From assembly GCF_030818775.1 (NCBI RefSeq), contig NZ_JAUTAU010000001.1, forward strand, positions 2,112,001-2,176,000: a DNA stretch of 64,000 bases. The letters run 5' to 3'. A program made the position numbers and the translations under genes. Shown in pieces: positions 8,807 through 16,961 of this stretch (the stretch's first letter is position 1; each line of letters opens with the position of its first letter). The stretch is from Bacillus sp. SORGH_AS_0510 (lineage in GTDB: Bacteria; Bacillota; Bacilli; Bacillales; Cytobacillaceae). The notes beneath the pieces were generated by a model. The model saw only the letters and a program-made list of their open reading frames with translations. It searched no databases and was not told where the DNA came from.

Positions 8807-8842
8807 GTGTAATAGAGAAAGTCACAGAGGAGATGTTTGCCC

Positions 8843-9403
8843 ATGATTGGTGGAAATAGACCAAATCAATTCTTTAATTATGGATACTCGGGGCAAATGA
8901 TGCACCAAGGTCCGTTAAGTACTCAATTGTATCAACCAACTATGCATCGAAATCAGCCATATCCTTACCAAACCCAAACCCAACTTCAAAATTATGAATG
9001 GAATCCTTATCAACAACAAAATTCATACTATTCACAAGCTTATCAGCCATATAATCAAAACTATCAACCAGGCTATGTGCCACAAAATGCGCCATACCAG
9101 AATCAACCAAATTCCCAAAAGGATTCGCAATTTCTTTTCCAAAATCCGTTGCAGCCAAAGGAGGAACCGAATCTTCCCCAATCTTACATGCCGATGACAG
9201 GTTATCCGATGATGAATCCTTATCCAAAATCAAATATGATTCCTAAACAACCTGGAGGAGTGCAATCATTATTAAATTCGTTTAAGTCACAAGATGGATC
9301 AGTAGATTTTACGAAGATGGTTAACACGGCAGGACAAATGATGAATGCGGTAAATCAAGTATCATCGCTTGTAAAAGGATTTGGTGGTATATTTAAAGTA
9401 TAG
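8843..9403 (+). CDS. yppG: YppG-like Gln/Asn/Pro/Tyr-rich protein (possible spore coat)
   Basis: About 186 aa. Residues 15-130 are low complexity, dominated by Q, N, P and Y in NYQPGYVPQN-like units. A conserved folded end (PGGVQSLLNSFKSQDGSVDF, then NTAGQMMNAVNQVSSLVKGFGG) identifies the YppG family and is seen in spore-coat-like proteins. ATG at 8843 is chosen, 10 bases after AGGAG; TTG at 8837 is only 4 bases away. A sigma-K-like promoter lies 37 bases upstream, which supports late mother-cell expression, but a coat location is inference. Confidence 0.75.
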   Translation: MIGGNRPNQFFNYGYSGQMMHQGPLSTQLYQPTMHRNQPYPYQTQTQLQNYEWNPYQQQNSYYSQAYQPYNQNYQPGYVPQNAPYQNQPNSQKDSQFLFQNPLQPKEEPNLPQSYMPMTGYPMMNPYPKSNMIPKQPGGVQSLLNSFKSQDGSVDFTKMVNTAGQMMNAVNQVSSLVKGFGGIFKV

Positions 9404-9569
9404 GCTGTGTTAAATAACAGTGTTGATTGGAGCGGAAGGCACGAAGACTCCTGTGGGAGTATGGTTCAGGAGAGACCCCGCAGGCGCTTTTCTCCGTGGA
9501 GGCTCGCCGAAACACCCACGGAAAGCGAAGTGCCTGGAGCGGAAATCAATAGAAGATTTTAACAGAGCC
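9403..9569. repeat. Structured extragenic repeat with terminal inverted repeats
   Basis: A 167-bp unit bounded by GGCTGTGTTAAA and TTTAACAGAGCC (11 of 12 pair), then inner TTGATT/AATCAA ends with the GGAGCGGAA motif. Inside are ACTCC-GGAGT and CGCTTTTCTCCGTGG-CCACGGAAAGCG stems. From memory this is a widely dispersed Bacillus/Geobacillus extragenic element. It is more GC-rich than the surroundings and has no open frame. It may fold as RNA, or be a MITE-like mobile relic. Confidence 0.8.
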
Positions 9570-9583
9570 AAAGTATAAGGGAA

Positions 9584-9620
9584 GAGGCTGACTCAAGTGA
9601 GTCAGCCTCATTTTGTTTTT
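9584..9620 (+). terminator. Terminator downstream of yppG and the repeat
   Basis: A perfect 11-bp stem (GAGGCTGACTC/GAGTCAGCCTC) with a 4-base loop is followed by ATTTTGTTTTT on the plus strand. Confidence 0.85.
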
Positions 9621-9626
9621 ATGTTA

Positions 9627-10109
9627 TTAATCTTCGATGTCAATTAATTTCCCTTTTTCCTGAGGAATTCTAATTTGAAGTAAGCCGTCCCTATAGGAGG
9701 CTTTTACCATTTTTTCGTTGATTGTATGGGGGAGTGTTATGGTCCGTGACGATTGATGTCGAGTAAATCTTTGGCGGAATGTTTTATTTATATCGTCTTC
9801 CTCTGTTTCTAGCTCTTTATTCTCAACTGAAATGGTTACATAATTCCCCGAAATATTCAAATGGATTTGCTCCTTTTTTACCCCAGGAAGTTCAGCTGTA
9901 ATAAGATAATCATTTCCTGTTTCAACTGTTTCTACATGAAAACCAGATCCAACTGGAAAAGGAGTTTTAAAGAAATCATCGATCGATTGTAAAAATCCCC
10001 TTACTGGTTTTTCAGTGAAGAAATCATTCATTGATTTAAATAATTCACGAAATGGCTCTGGCAATGGTTTCTTCCCGTTATTATGATCCTCCGGCGGCAT
10101 AGATGTCAT
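9627..10109 (-). CDS. Hsp20/alpha-crystallin small heat shock protein
   Basis: An ATP-independent holdase of about 160 aa. An N-terminal Phe-rich segment (about 15-50, with repeats of DFF) precedes the alpha-crystallin domain (about 55-150): ELPGVKKEQIHLNISGNYVT, the loop with FRQRFTRHQSSRTITLP, and the strand ASYRDGLLQIRIP. The ATG at 10109 is preferred over the longer frame because GAGGAGG is 7 bases upstream. The gene is alone on the minus strand. It resembles the spore-associated CotM/YocM group only generally, so no symbol is given. Confidence 0.9.
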   Translation of the reverse strand: MTSMPPEDHNNGKKPLPEPFRELFKSMNDFFTEKPVRGFLQSIDDFFKTPFPVGSGFHVETVETGNDYLITAELPGVKKEQIHLNISGNYVTISVENKELETEEDDINKTFRQRFTRHQSSRTITLPHTINEKMVKASYRDGLLQIRIPQEKGKLIDIED

Positions 10110-10223
10110 GATGGTTCCTCCTCTTTCCAATAATTCACTTCCTATAATATGCAGTTAAAACTAGGGAGGTGCCGCCATAATATTGTTATAAAAATTTGAA
10201 CGATTTTTTACAACCTGAATTTC

Positions 10224-10266
10224 TGTGATATATATCACATTAATAATGTGTGATTGTTTGTATGCT
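10224..10266 (+). promoter_or_regulatory. FNR-type operator and class II promoter of hcp
   Basis: TGTGATATATATCACA (10224-10239) is a perfect TGTGA-N6-TCACA palindrome. A -10 TATGCT follows at 10261-10266, giving a start near 10273, so the box is centred at -41.5, the classic position for Fnr/Crp activation. Confidence 0.85.
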
Positions 10267-10299
10267 ATGCAGTAGTTTAAGGAAAGTGAGGAAATGTTT

Positions 10300-11598
10300 A
10301 TGTTCTGTTATCAATGTGAGCAAACCCCAACAGGTGGGTGTAAGGTTATTGGAGTATGTGGGAAAGATGAAACGATTTCAAGTTTACAAGATACAATTAT
10401 TTTTGGATTGAAGGGAATTGCGGCCTATCGCACACATGCTAATCAACTGGGATATACAGATTCCTTTGTAGATGCAACAACACACGAAGCATTATATCTT
10501 ACATTAACCAATTCTAACTTTAATGTGCAGGAACATATCGATATGGCTATGAAAGTAGGTCAGGCAGCTGTTCGAGTAATGGGGATGCTTGATGAAGCAC
10601 ATACAAAACGTTTAGGTATACCTGAACCAATCCGAGTCAGCCAAAATAAAATAGAAGGCAAGTGCATTGTTGTTACTGGACATAATCTTTTTGCATTAGA
10701 AGAATTGCTTAAACAAACGGAAGGAAAGGGTATAAATATTTATACTCACTCTGAAATGCTGCCTGCACATGGTTATCCGGCATTAAAGAAATTTGCTCAT
10801 TTAAAAGGAAATATCGGTAAAGCTTGGTATGATCAGCGTCGTCTGTTTGAAACCTTTCCAGGCGCAATTTTAGCAACAACTAACTGTGTAATGCCCATTA
10901 AAGGGTCCTATGCGGATAGAATGTTTACATACGAAGTGGCAGGTCTAGAAAACGTAGAAAAAATTGTGAACGATGATTTTTCTCCATTAATTGAAAGAGC
11001 ATTAGAGCTACCTGAAGCAGCCATTGAATCTAGTGAAACACTATTAACTGGCTTTCATCATGAAACGGTTCTTGGCTTAGCACCTGAAGTAATAGAAGCA
11101 GTAAAAGCTGGTAAAATTAAGCGTTTCTTTGTCATTGCTGGCTGTGATGCACCAGGGCATGGTGGGGAGTATTATCGAGAACTTGCAACTTCATTGCCAC
11201 CTGAAACAGTTATTTTAACCACTTCTTGTGGAAAATTCCGCTTTAATGACGTAGACTATGGCGTTGTTCCTGGGACAAATATTCCACGATACATCGATCT
11301 CGGACAATGTAACAATTCTGGCTCTACTGTAAAGATTGCGATAGCATTGGCTGATGCCTTTGAATGTGATGTTAATAAACTTCCAGTAAGCATTGTCTTA
11401 TCATGGTTTGAGCAAAAAGCAGTTGCCATTTTGTTAGGGCTCTTTAGTTTAGGTATCAAAGATATACGAATTGGACCTAAACCGCCTGAATTTATTTCTG
11501 AAGGAGTTTTACAAGTTCTCCAAGAAACATTTAATTTAAAATTGATTAATACAGCAAAAGAAGATATGGAAGAAATGCTTCAGCTATCAGTGAAATAA
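10300..11598 (+). CDS. hcp: Hydroxylamine reductase / hybrid cluster protein Hcp
   Basis: Hcp carries a hybrid Fe-S-O cluster and reduces hydroxylamine or NO; in anaerobes and enterics it protects against nitrosative stress. 432 aa, the short class. N-terminal Cys set in MFCYQCEQTPTGGCKVIGVC ligates the [4Fe-4S] cluster. Hybrid-cluster ligands are visible in TTNCVMPI, VIAGCDAPGHGGEYYRE, TTSCGKFRFND and LGQCNNSGS. ATG at 10300 is chosen (8 bases from GAGG, and MFCYQCEQT is the usual N-terminus); ATG 10294 is too close. The perfect FNR box upstream predicts induction under low oxygen or NO. A Crp/Fnr regulator is convergent immediately downstream. No hcr reductase partner is nearby. Confidence 0.95.
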   Translation: MFCYQCEQTPTGGCKVIGVCGKDETISSLQDTIIFGLKGIAAYRTHANQLGYTDSFVDATTHEALYLTLTNSNFNVQEHIDMAMKVGQAAVRVMGMLDEAHTKRLGIPEPIRVSQNKIEGKCIVVTGHNLFALEELLKQTEGKGINIYTHSEMLPAHGYPALKKFAHLKGNIGKAWYDQRRLFETFPGAILATTNCVMPIKGSYADRMFTYEVAGLENVEKIVNDDFSPLIERALELPEAAIESSETLLTGFHHETVLGLAPEVIEAVKAGKIKRFFVIAGCDAPGHGGEYYRELATSLPPETVILTTSCGKFRFNDVDYGVVPGTNIPRYIDLGQCNNSGSTVKIAIALADAFECDVNKLPVSIVLSWFEQKAVAILLGLFSLGIKDIRIGPKPPEFISEGVLQVLQETFNLKLINTAKEDMEEMLQLSVK

Positions 11599-11600
11599 CA

Positions 11601-11628
11601 AAAAACCCGTCAGAAATGGCGGGTTTCT
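11601..11628. terminator. Terminator between hcp and the Crp/Fnr regulator
   Basis: Stem AAACCCG/CGGGTTT with AAAAA on the left; the T run is best on the minus strand, so it mainly ends the regulator transcript. Confidence 0.8.
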
Positions 11629-11632
11629 ACAA

Positions 11633-12331
11633 TTAAATTAAGTGTATTTCTTCCATAAGAATTTCTATATCAACGATCATATTACCTTCGTCATCTACTT
11701 CGATTAATTCATCCTTTTTCATTTTTGTAAGGGTGCGGCTAATTGTTTCGCGTGTGGTACCAATCATATTAGCCAAATCTTTGTTGGTGAATTCTGATTT
11801 TAAAAGAATTGTTCCATCGCCTTGGTCTTGACCATGCTTTTGTGCAAGTCTAATGATTAACTTGATGATCTGTTCATATGTGTTATTAAGGATTTGTTCT
11901 TCTAACCGATTCTGTAAATCTACAATTTTTTCACCCAGCACTTTAAATACTTTAATACACAACTCAGGATTTTCGATTAGTACTGCTTCGAATTTTGAAA
12001 TAGGGACAGCAACCAGCGTAGACGGCTCAAGAACTTCCGCATAGGCAGGATAATCTCCTTTTCTGAAAAAGCCTACATGCGGAAACATCTCACCTTTTTT
12101 GGCTATTGCAACAATTTGTTCTTTCCCGTTAATATCACTTTTGTAAATTTTAATTCTACCATCATAAATAAAATAGACATTTTCAAGTGGGTCCCCTTGT
12201 AGGAAAACATGACTCTGTTTTTTCCAATCTCGGGCAATGGCGATATCAGTTATCTTGGTTAATTCCATATCATTTAATTCTTTAAAGAGGGAGAACTCAG
12301 AAAGAACCTTCTTAATAGCTTCTATTTTCAT
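11633..12331 (-). CDS. Crp/Fnr family regulator lacking the FeS cysteine set
   Basis: 232 aa: cNMP-binding-like beta roll (about 20-115), dimer helix (about 120-150), winged HTH (about 165-225). The recognition helix GTTRETISRTL has the R-E-x-x-S-R pattern that reads TGTGA half sites. It has one Cys (in NPELC), so the C-terminal Cys cluster of B. subtilis Fnr is absent; it is not a typical oxygen-sensing Fnr. Its closest relative in the window is the 23826-24519 protein. Being convergent with hcp, it is a candidate for binding the TGTGA-N6-TCACA boxes here. What it senses (NO through heme, another effector, or nothing) is unknown; a DNR-like NO sensor is one possibility. Confidence 0.88.
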   Translation of the reverse strand: MKIEAIKKVLSEFSLFKELNDMELTKITDIAIARDWKKQSHVFLQGDPLENVYFIYDGRIKIYKSDINGKEQIVAIAKKGEMFPHVGFFRKGDYPAYAEVLEPSTLVAVPISKFEAVLIENPELCIKVFKVLGEKIVDLQNRLEEQILNNTYEQIIKLIIRLAQKHGQDQGDGTILLKSEFTNKDLANMIGTTRETISRTLTKMKKDELIEVDDEGNMIVDIEILMEEIHLI

Positions 12332-12402
12332 ACAATCACCTACATGTTTTTTCAGATACCTTCTATTGTAACAAAAATTCCATCAATAGTTTATTTTTAT
12401 GA

Positions 12403-12429
12403 TATACTTTTTTTACGAACGTTCATTCG
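12403..12429 (+). promoter_or_regulatory. mrfAB promoter with LexA-like operator
   Basis: A -10 TATACT (12403-12408) is followed by CGAAC-GTTC-ATTCG (12416-12429), one mismatch from the LexA/DinR box CGAAC-N4-GTTCG, located over the expected transcription start. Confidence 0.45.
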
Positions 12430-12457
12430 CTGAAATAGAAATAACGAGGTGAATAGC

Positions 12458-14761
12458 ATGTATAGTAAGAAAAACCTTCAAGAAATGTTAGTAGAATTGA
12501 AGCTAAAGGAAGATTTTAAAGAAAATATTGTTACATGGCATACTATTCCGGAAAAGCAAGCACAGTCTGTTCCACTTCCAGATGAATTGCATCCGGTGTT
12601 AATACAATCACTTAAAACGAAAGGGATCGAGCAGCTTTATACTCATCAAAAATCAGCTTATGAAAAAACAATGACAGGGAGCAGTATTGTCGCCGTTACT
12701 CCAACAGCATCTGGTAAAACTCTATGCTATAACCTGCCTGTCTTGCAAACGATCCTACAAAACTCCAATTCAAGAGCATTATATATTTTTCCTACTAAAG
12801 CACTCGCGCAGGACCAAAAAAGTGAAATTAATGAAATTATTCAAGCAGCCGGTGTAAATATAAATAGTTATACGTATGATGGCGATACACCTGCTAATAT
12901 TCGTCAAAGGGTGAGACAGGCTGGACATGTAGTAATTACAAATCCTGATATGCTTCATTCTGCCATACTTCCACATCATACAAAATGGGTTTCACTTTTT
13001 GAAAACTTGAAATATATCGTCATTGATGAACTCCACACGTATCGGGGGGTGTTTGGAAGCCATGTGGCCAATGTAATTAGAAGGTTGAAGAGAATTTGCC
13101 GATACTATGGAAGTAGTCCGGTGTTTATTTGTACCTCTGCAACCATTGCAAACCCTTTAGAACTTGCGGAAAAATTGACAGAAGAAAAAATGTATCTAAT
13201 TGACAATAATGGTGCTCCAAGTGGAAGAAAGCATTTTGTCTTTTATAATCCACCAATTGTCAATAAGCCCTTAAATATTCGACGAAGCGCAACTCTTGAG
13301 GTTAGGAAAATAGCAGGGGAACTATTAAAAAATAAAATACAAACGATTGTTTTTGCAAGAAGTAGAGTAAGAGTTGAAATTATCCTAACCTATCTGCAGG
13401 AGCTTGTGAAAAATCAGTTGGGAGACAAGTCCATTATGGGCTATCGAGGAGGCTATCTCCCAACAGAAAGAAGAAAAATAGAGAAGGGTCTACGTTCTGG
13501 GGATATATACGGTGTTGTTAGCACAAATGCTCTTGAATTAGGGGTCGATATTGGACAGCTCCAAGTTTGCATAATGACCGGATATCCAGGGACAATCTCG
13601 AGTGCATGGCAGCAGGCGGGAAGAGCCGGGAGGCGTCATGGAGAGGCGCTTGTTATTATGGTGGCAAGTTCTAGTCCTCTGGATCAGTATATCATTCAAA
13701 ACCCAGAATATTTTTTAACAAAGAGCCCTGAAACAGCGAGAATAAATCCGGATAACCTAATCATTTTGATTGACCATATGAAATGTGCCGCCTATGAACT
13801 TCCATTTAAATCAGGAGAGCAATTTGGATCTGTGGGAACAGAAGAGCTATTGGAATATTTAACAGAGGAAAGAGTCTTATATCGGAATGGAGATAAGTGG
13901 TTCTGGATGAATGATTCTTTCCCAGCACATAACATCAGCTTGCGTTCAGCTTCACAAGAGAATGTCATTATAGTTGATCAATCGGATGTTGCGAATGTTA
14001 GAGTAATTGGTGAAATGGATCGGTTCTCTGCAATGACGCTTCTCCATGATGAGGCGATTTATTTACATCAAGGTACCCAATTTCAAGTGGAAAAATTGGA
14101 CTGGGATGAAAAGAAGGCGTTTGTAAGGGAAGTAGACGTTGATTATTTTACAGATGCGAATTTAGCTGTCCAATTAAAAGTTTTAGAAGTAGACAAACTT
14201 CAGCCTCTAGAGGATGCGGAGATTGGTTTTGGTGATGTTAGTGTAAGAGCGATGGCCACAATCTTTAAAAAAATCAAATTTGAAACACACGAAAATATTG
14301 GATCAGGTCCTATCCATCTCCCAGAAGAGGAACTTCATACAAACGCTGCCTGGATTTCATTAAATAACTCAATTGCCGAAATGGGCCACGAACGGCTCGA
14401 ACAAGGATTGATTGGAACTGCTCATGCGCTAAGGTCTATCGCACCATTATTTGTGATGGCTGATCCGCAAGACATTCATGTCATTCCACAAGTAAAGGCA
14501 GATCATAATGAAAAACCAACTATTTTTTTCTATGATCGTTATCCCGGTGGTATTGGTTTAAGTGAAAAGCTATATACAGGCATGACACATGTTTTCTTAG
14601 AAACAAAGAACATGATCAATCGCTGTCAATGTGAAGCTGGATGTCCCTCATGTATTGGAACGGATACGGTAAGTGAAACAGCTAAAAAGGATACATTAAA
14701 CATTCTTGAAGCGTTTCTTCAAGTTTCCGTTACAGACAAGGATGTGGAATCATGTCTTTAA
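12458..14761 (+). CDS. yprA: DEAD/DEAH-box helicase MrfA (YprA)
   Basis: In B. subtilis MrfA (YprA) works with MrfB in a UvrABC-independent excision pathway for mitomycin C lesions. 767 aa. RecA-like domain 1 (about 55-260) has motif I TPTASGKT, motif II DELH and motif III TSAT; domain 2 (about 285-450) has motif VI QQAGRAGRR. A C-terminal MrfA zinc-binding domain shows four cysteines in CQCEAGCPSC near residue 725. ATG 12458 is 6 bases after GAGGTG; GTG 12449 is inside that site. yprB begins 10 bases before its stop, so the pair is translationally coupled. A LexA-like operator overlaps the predicted promoter. Confidence 0.95.
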   Translation: MYSKKNLQEMLVELKLKEDFKENIVTWHTIPEKQAQSVPLPDELHPVLIQSLKTKGIEQLYTHQKSAYEKTMTGSSIVAVTPTASGKTLCYNLPVLQTILQNSNSRALYIFPTKALAQDQKSEINEIIQAAGVNINSYTYDGDTPANIRQRVRQAGHVVITNPDMLHSAILPHHTKWVSLFENLKYIVIDELHTYRGVFGSHVANVIRRLKRICRYYGSSPVFICTSATIANPLELAEKLTEEKMYLIDNNGAPSGRKHFVFYNPPIVNKPLNIRRSATLEVRKIAGELLKNKIQTIVFARSRVRVEIILTYLQELVKNQLGDKSIMGYRGGYLPTERRKIEKGLRSGDIYGVVSTNALELGVDIGQLQVCIMTGYPGTISSAWQQAGRAGRRHGEALVIMVASSSPLDQYIIQNPEYFLTKSPETARINPDNLIILIDHMKCAAYELPFKSGEQFGSVGTEELLEYLTEERVLYRNGDKWFWMNDSFPAHNISLRSASQENVIIVDQSDVANVRVIGEMDRFSAMTLLHDEAIYLHQGTQFQVEKLDWDEKKAFVREVDVDYFTDANLAVQLKVLEVDKLQPLEDAEIGFGDVSVRAMATIFKKIKFETHENIGSGPIHLPEEELHTNAAWISLNNSIAEMGHERLEQGLIGTAHALRSIAPLFVMADPQDIHVIPQVKADHNEKPTIFFYDRYPGGIGLSEKLYTGMTHVFLETKNMINRCQCEAGCPSCIGTDTVSETAKKDTLNILEAFLQVSVTDKDVESCL

Positions 14762-16023
14762 AGGCAAAATTGAATCGACTTAAACCCCACATTTCTTCAG
14801 TGGGAACAACGGAAGAGGATAAAGAGCATCAACTTGCTAAAGTTTCAACGAAAGAAATACCGCATCAGGATCGATGGAAGCAAGAAGGGGTATACCCCTA
14901 TTTTATGGATCAGGATTATTGTCTAATTAGAGAAGTGAAATATCCACTTTCTCAGCGGCATGGACAATACCGTTTCAGAGATTTCCTTACCGCCGTTGAG
15001 GTTTGGAACAACCATTCAATAATGCATCCTTTGTCAGCAAAAGGACATCAGGCTGAAGAGTTATTCTTCTTTGACACGGAAACAACAGGACTTGGCGGCG
15101 GAGTGGGGAATGCCATCTTTTTACTTGGATATGCAAGTGTTGCTGGAGATGAGCTCATTTTGAGGCAGCATATACTTCCGCATCCAGGAGCTGAAGTACC
15201 TTTATATCAAAGCTTTCTAGAAAGAGTAAATTACAAAACATTAGTTACCTACAATGGTAAATCGTTTGATTGGCCCCAAGTAAAAACAAGGCATATGCTT
15301 GTTAGGGAGCATGTGCCAAAGCTGCCTAAGTTTGGTCATTTTGATTTATTCCATGCAGCAAGGAGGCTTTGGAAGCACAAGTTAGATAGATTGAAGTTGT
15401 CTATTGTAGAAAAAGAGGTGCTAGGTGTTGAAAGAATAGATGATATTCCGGGATTTTTAGCACCGATGATCTATTTTGATTTTATCGAAAGTAAACAACC
15501 TGAAGGTATGCTTGGTATTTTAAGACATAATGAAATTGATATCCTGTCACTAATTACTTTATACACGCATTTAACCTTTCAATTGTGTGGAATAGATCAA
15601 AGACAATCAAGGAAAGAGTCATTCGAGGTGGGACGTTGGTTTTCTAGTTTAGGCGAGAATTATGAGGCTGAGAAAGTACTGACAAAGCTTACAACAGAGC
15701 AAGATGCTACATCCCTTAAGGCAAAGTTTACGCTTGCGTTTCAAAAGAAAAAAGAAGGTGATTGGGAATATGCTCAGAATTTGTTCGAGGATGTTGTCGA
15801 ATCTGGTGATGATATGATGATGATATCTGCAGCTGTTGAGCTAGCAAAAATTTTTGAACATAAAAAAAGAGACTATCGGTGTGCAATAAATTATTGCCTT
15901 AAAGCTATCGGAGTATTAACCCAGTCAAAAAGCAATGCTGTTGGGAAGGGGCAATTTTCATTGGAGGAACTTGAAAAAAGGTTAATAAGATTAGAGCGTA
16001 AAATTGCGAAATTTCCCAGGTAA
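14752..16023 (+). CDS. yprB: Exonuclease MrfB (YprB), RNase H-like fold
   Basis: 423 aa, partner of MrfA. The nuclease domain (about 95-275) starts with FFDTETTGLGGG, the first Asp/Glu of a DEDD-type 3'-5' exonuclease. Later motifs are TYNGKSFDWPQVK (second Asp), HFDLFHAARRLW, and HNEIDILSLITLY near the end of the domain (final acidic residue). The C-terminal third (about 290-420) is helical with TPR-like repeats, probably for protein contact. It overlaps yprA by 10 bases, a fixed arrangement that supports a shared repair task. Confidence 0.94.
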   Translation: MSLKAKLNRLKPHISSVGTTEEDKEHQLAKVSTKEIPHQDRWKQEGVYPYFMDQDYCLIREVKYPLSQRHGQYRFRDFLTAVEVWNNHSIMHPLSAKGHQAEELFFFDTETTGLGGGVGNAIFLLGYASVAGDELILRQHILPHPGAEVPLYQSFLERVNYKTLVTYNGKSFDWPQVKTRHMLVREHVPKLPKFGHFDLFHAARRLWKHKLDRLKLSIVEKEVLGVERIDDIPGFLAPMIYFDFIESKQPEGMLGILRHNEIDILSLITLYTHLTFQLCGIDQRQSRKESFEVGRWFSSLGENYEAEKVLTKLTTEQDATSLKAKFTLAFQKKKEGDWEYAQNLFEDVVESGDDMMMISAAVELAKIFEHKKRDYRCAINYCLKAIGVLTQSKSNAVGKGQFSLEELEKRLIRLERKIAKFPR

Positions 16024-16208
16024 GCGCAAAATTCGTCAAATAAACTGAATAAGTGGAGATTTTCGGCATTTCTCGAATTATTCCCACAAAATCTTAACAA
16101 ATTTATTAAAAAAACCAGCATTTCTGTATTGTCTAATGTAGTTGAAAAGAGTAAAATGTGAAATTGGATTGAGAAAAAAACGACTATAAATCATACGGAG
16201 CTGGTAAC

Positions 16209-16304
16209 ATGTATAAAGCGATTTTATTCTTATTTTTTATTGTCGTTTGTTTGACTGCTGTTGTTTTTACAAGCTTGAAAGACAGCTTTTATTCAATGCT
16301 ATAG
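16209..16304 (+). CDS. Putative 31-aa single-pass membrane peptide
   Basis: The open frame MYKAILFLFFIVVCLTAVVF followed by a short polar end forms one TM helix. GGAG lies 8 bases before the ATG. It sits alone in the 425-base gap between yprB and cotD. I do not recognise it; small membrane peptides are common in Bacillus, but expression is not shown by sequence alone. Confidence 0.45.
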   Translation: MYKAILFLFFIVVCLTAVVFTSLKDSFYSML

Positions 16305-16382
16305 ATTGCTTGTCCACGAAATAAAATGAAAAGATTACTTCAAGGTCATTCTATTTTGTAAAAAATAGGTGTTTTCCTTAGT

Positions 16383-16409
16383 ACAAGAGTAATCCCTTCA
16401 ACATAGGCT
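16383..16409 (+). promoter_or_regulatory. Candidate sigma-K promoter of cotD
   Basis: AC at 16383-16384 and CATAGGCT at 16402-16409 are 17 bases apart, as in sigma-K promoters. cotD of B. subtilis is a known sigma-K/GerE target. Confidence 0.5.
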
Positions 16410-16448
16410 GTTAATGTAAACAGAATATTTGAAGGGAGATATTAATAT

Positions 16449-16835
16449 ATGTATTTAGGAACTAATTTTGCGCCGCCAGTCATTCATCCGACACAACAAA
16501 TTGTGAACCACACATTCTCAACAACGGTGGTGCCACATATTCATCCAGTACACACTACAACGGTAAATCACCATATGTACCAACATAAACACTTCTGCCC
16601 ACAAACAGCATCATGTTGCGAAGAGGAATGTAATCAGCATATTAACTGCTGTAATCCTTGTGCACCAGTTATGCCAGCAGCAATGCCTGCACCGAATGCA
16701 GTGCCAAATATGATGCCTGGTATGGGTGCTCCAGGATTTGCGCCAGGAGGACCTGGATTTGCGCCAGGTGCCCCAGGCTTTGGACCAGGTGCCCCAGGCT
16801 TTGGACCAGGTCCATTTATGGGACCTCGCCCATAA
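16449..16835 (+). CDS. cotD: Inner spore coat protein CotD with Pro/Gly-rich extension
   Basis: 128 aa. Residues 8-45 are the CotD core: VIHPTQQIVNHTFSTTVVPH then IHPVHTTTVNHH, rich in His. A Cys-rich stretch (FCPQTASCCEEEC, then CCNPC) follows; such Cys/His content suits coat cross-linking. The last 40 residues are a collagen-like tail of GAPGFAPG/GAPGFGPG units ending PFMGPRP, which I do not recall in B. subtilis CotD. RBS AAGGGAGA precedes the ATG. Position between yprB and ypsA matches B. subtilis. Confidence 0.9.
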   Translation: MYLGTNFAPPVIHPTQQIVNHTFSTTVVPHIHPVHTTTVNHHMYQHKHFCPQTASCCEEECNQHINCCNPCAPVMPAAMPAPNAVPNMMPGMGAPGFAPGGPGFAPGAPGFGPGAPGFGPGPFMGPRP

Positions 16836-16851
16836 GAAAAAAGTGGCAATT

Positions 16852-16878
16852 GCAAGGGCTTTTAGCCCTTGTTTTTTT
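16852..16878 (+). terminator. Terminator of cotD
   Basis: Stem CAAGGGCT/AGCCCTTG with a 3-base loop and T7. Confidence 0.9.
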
Positions 16879-16961
16879 ATTTATTGTTACAATATTATAT
16901 GCTTTCCTTATAAAAATGTTTGTCCTATTTTTTAAAAATTTTATTTTGAGGAGAACGTTCT

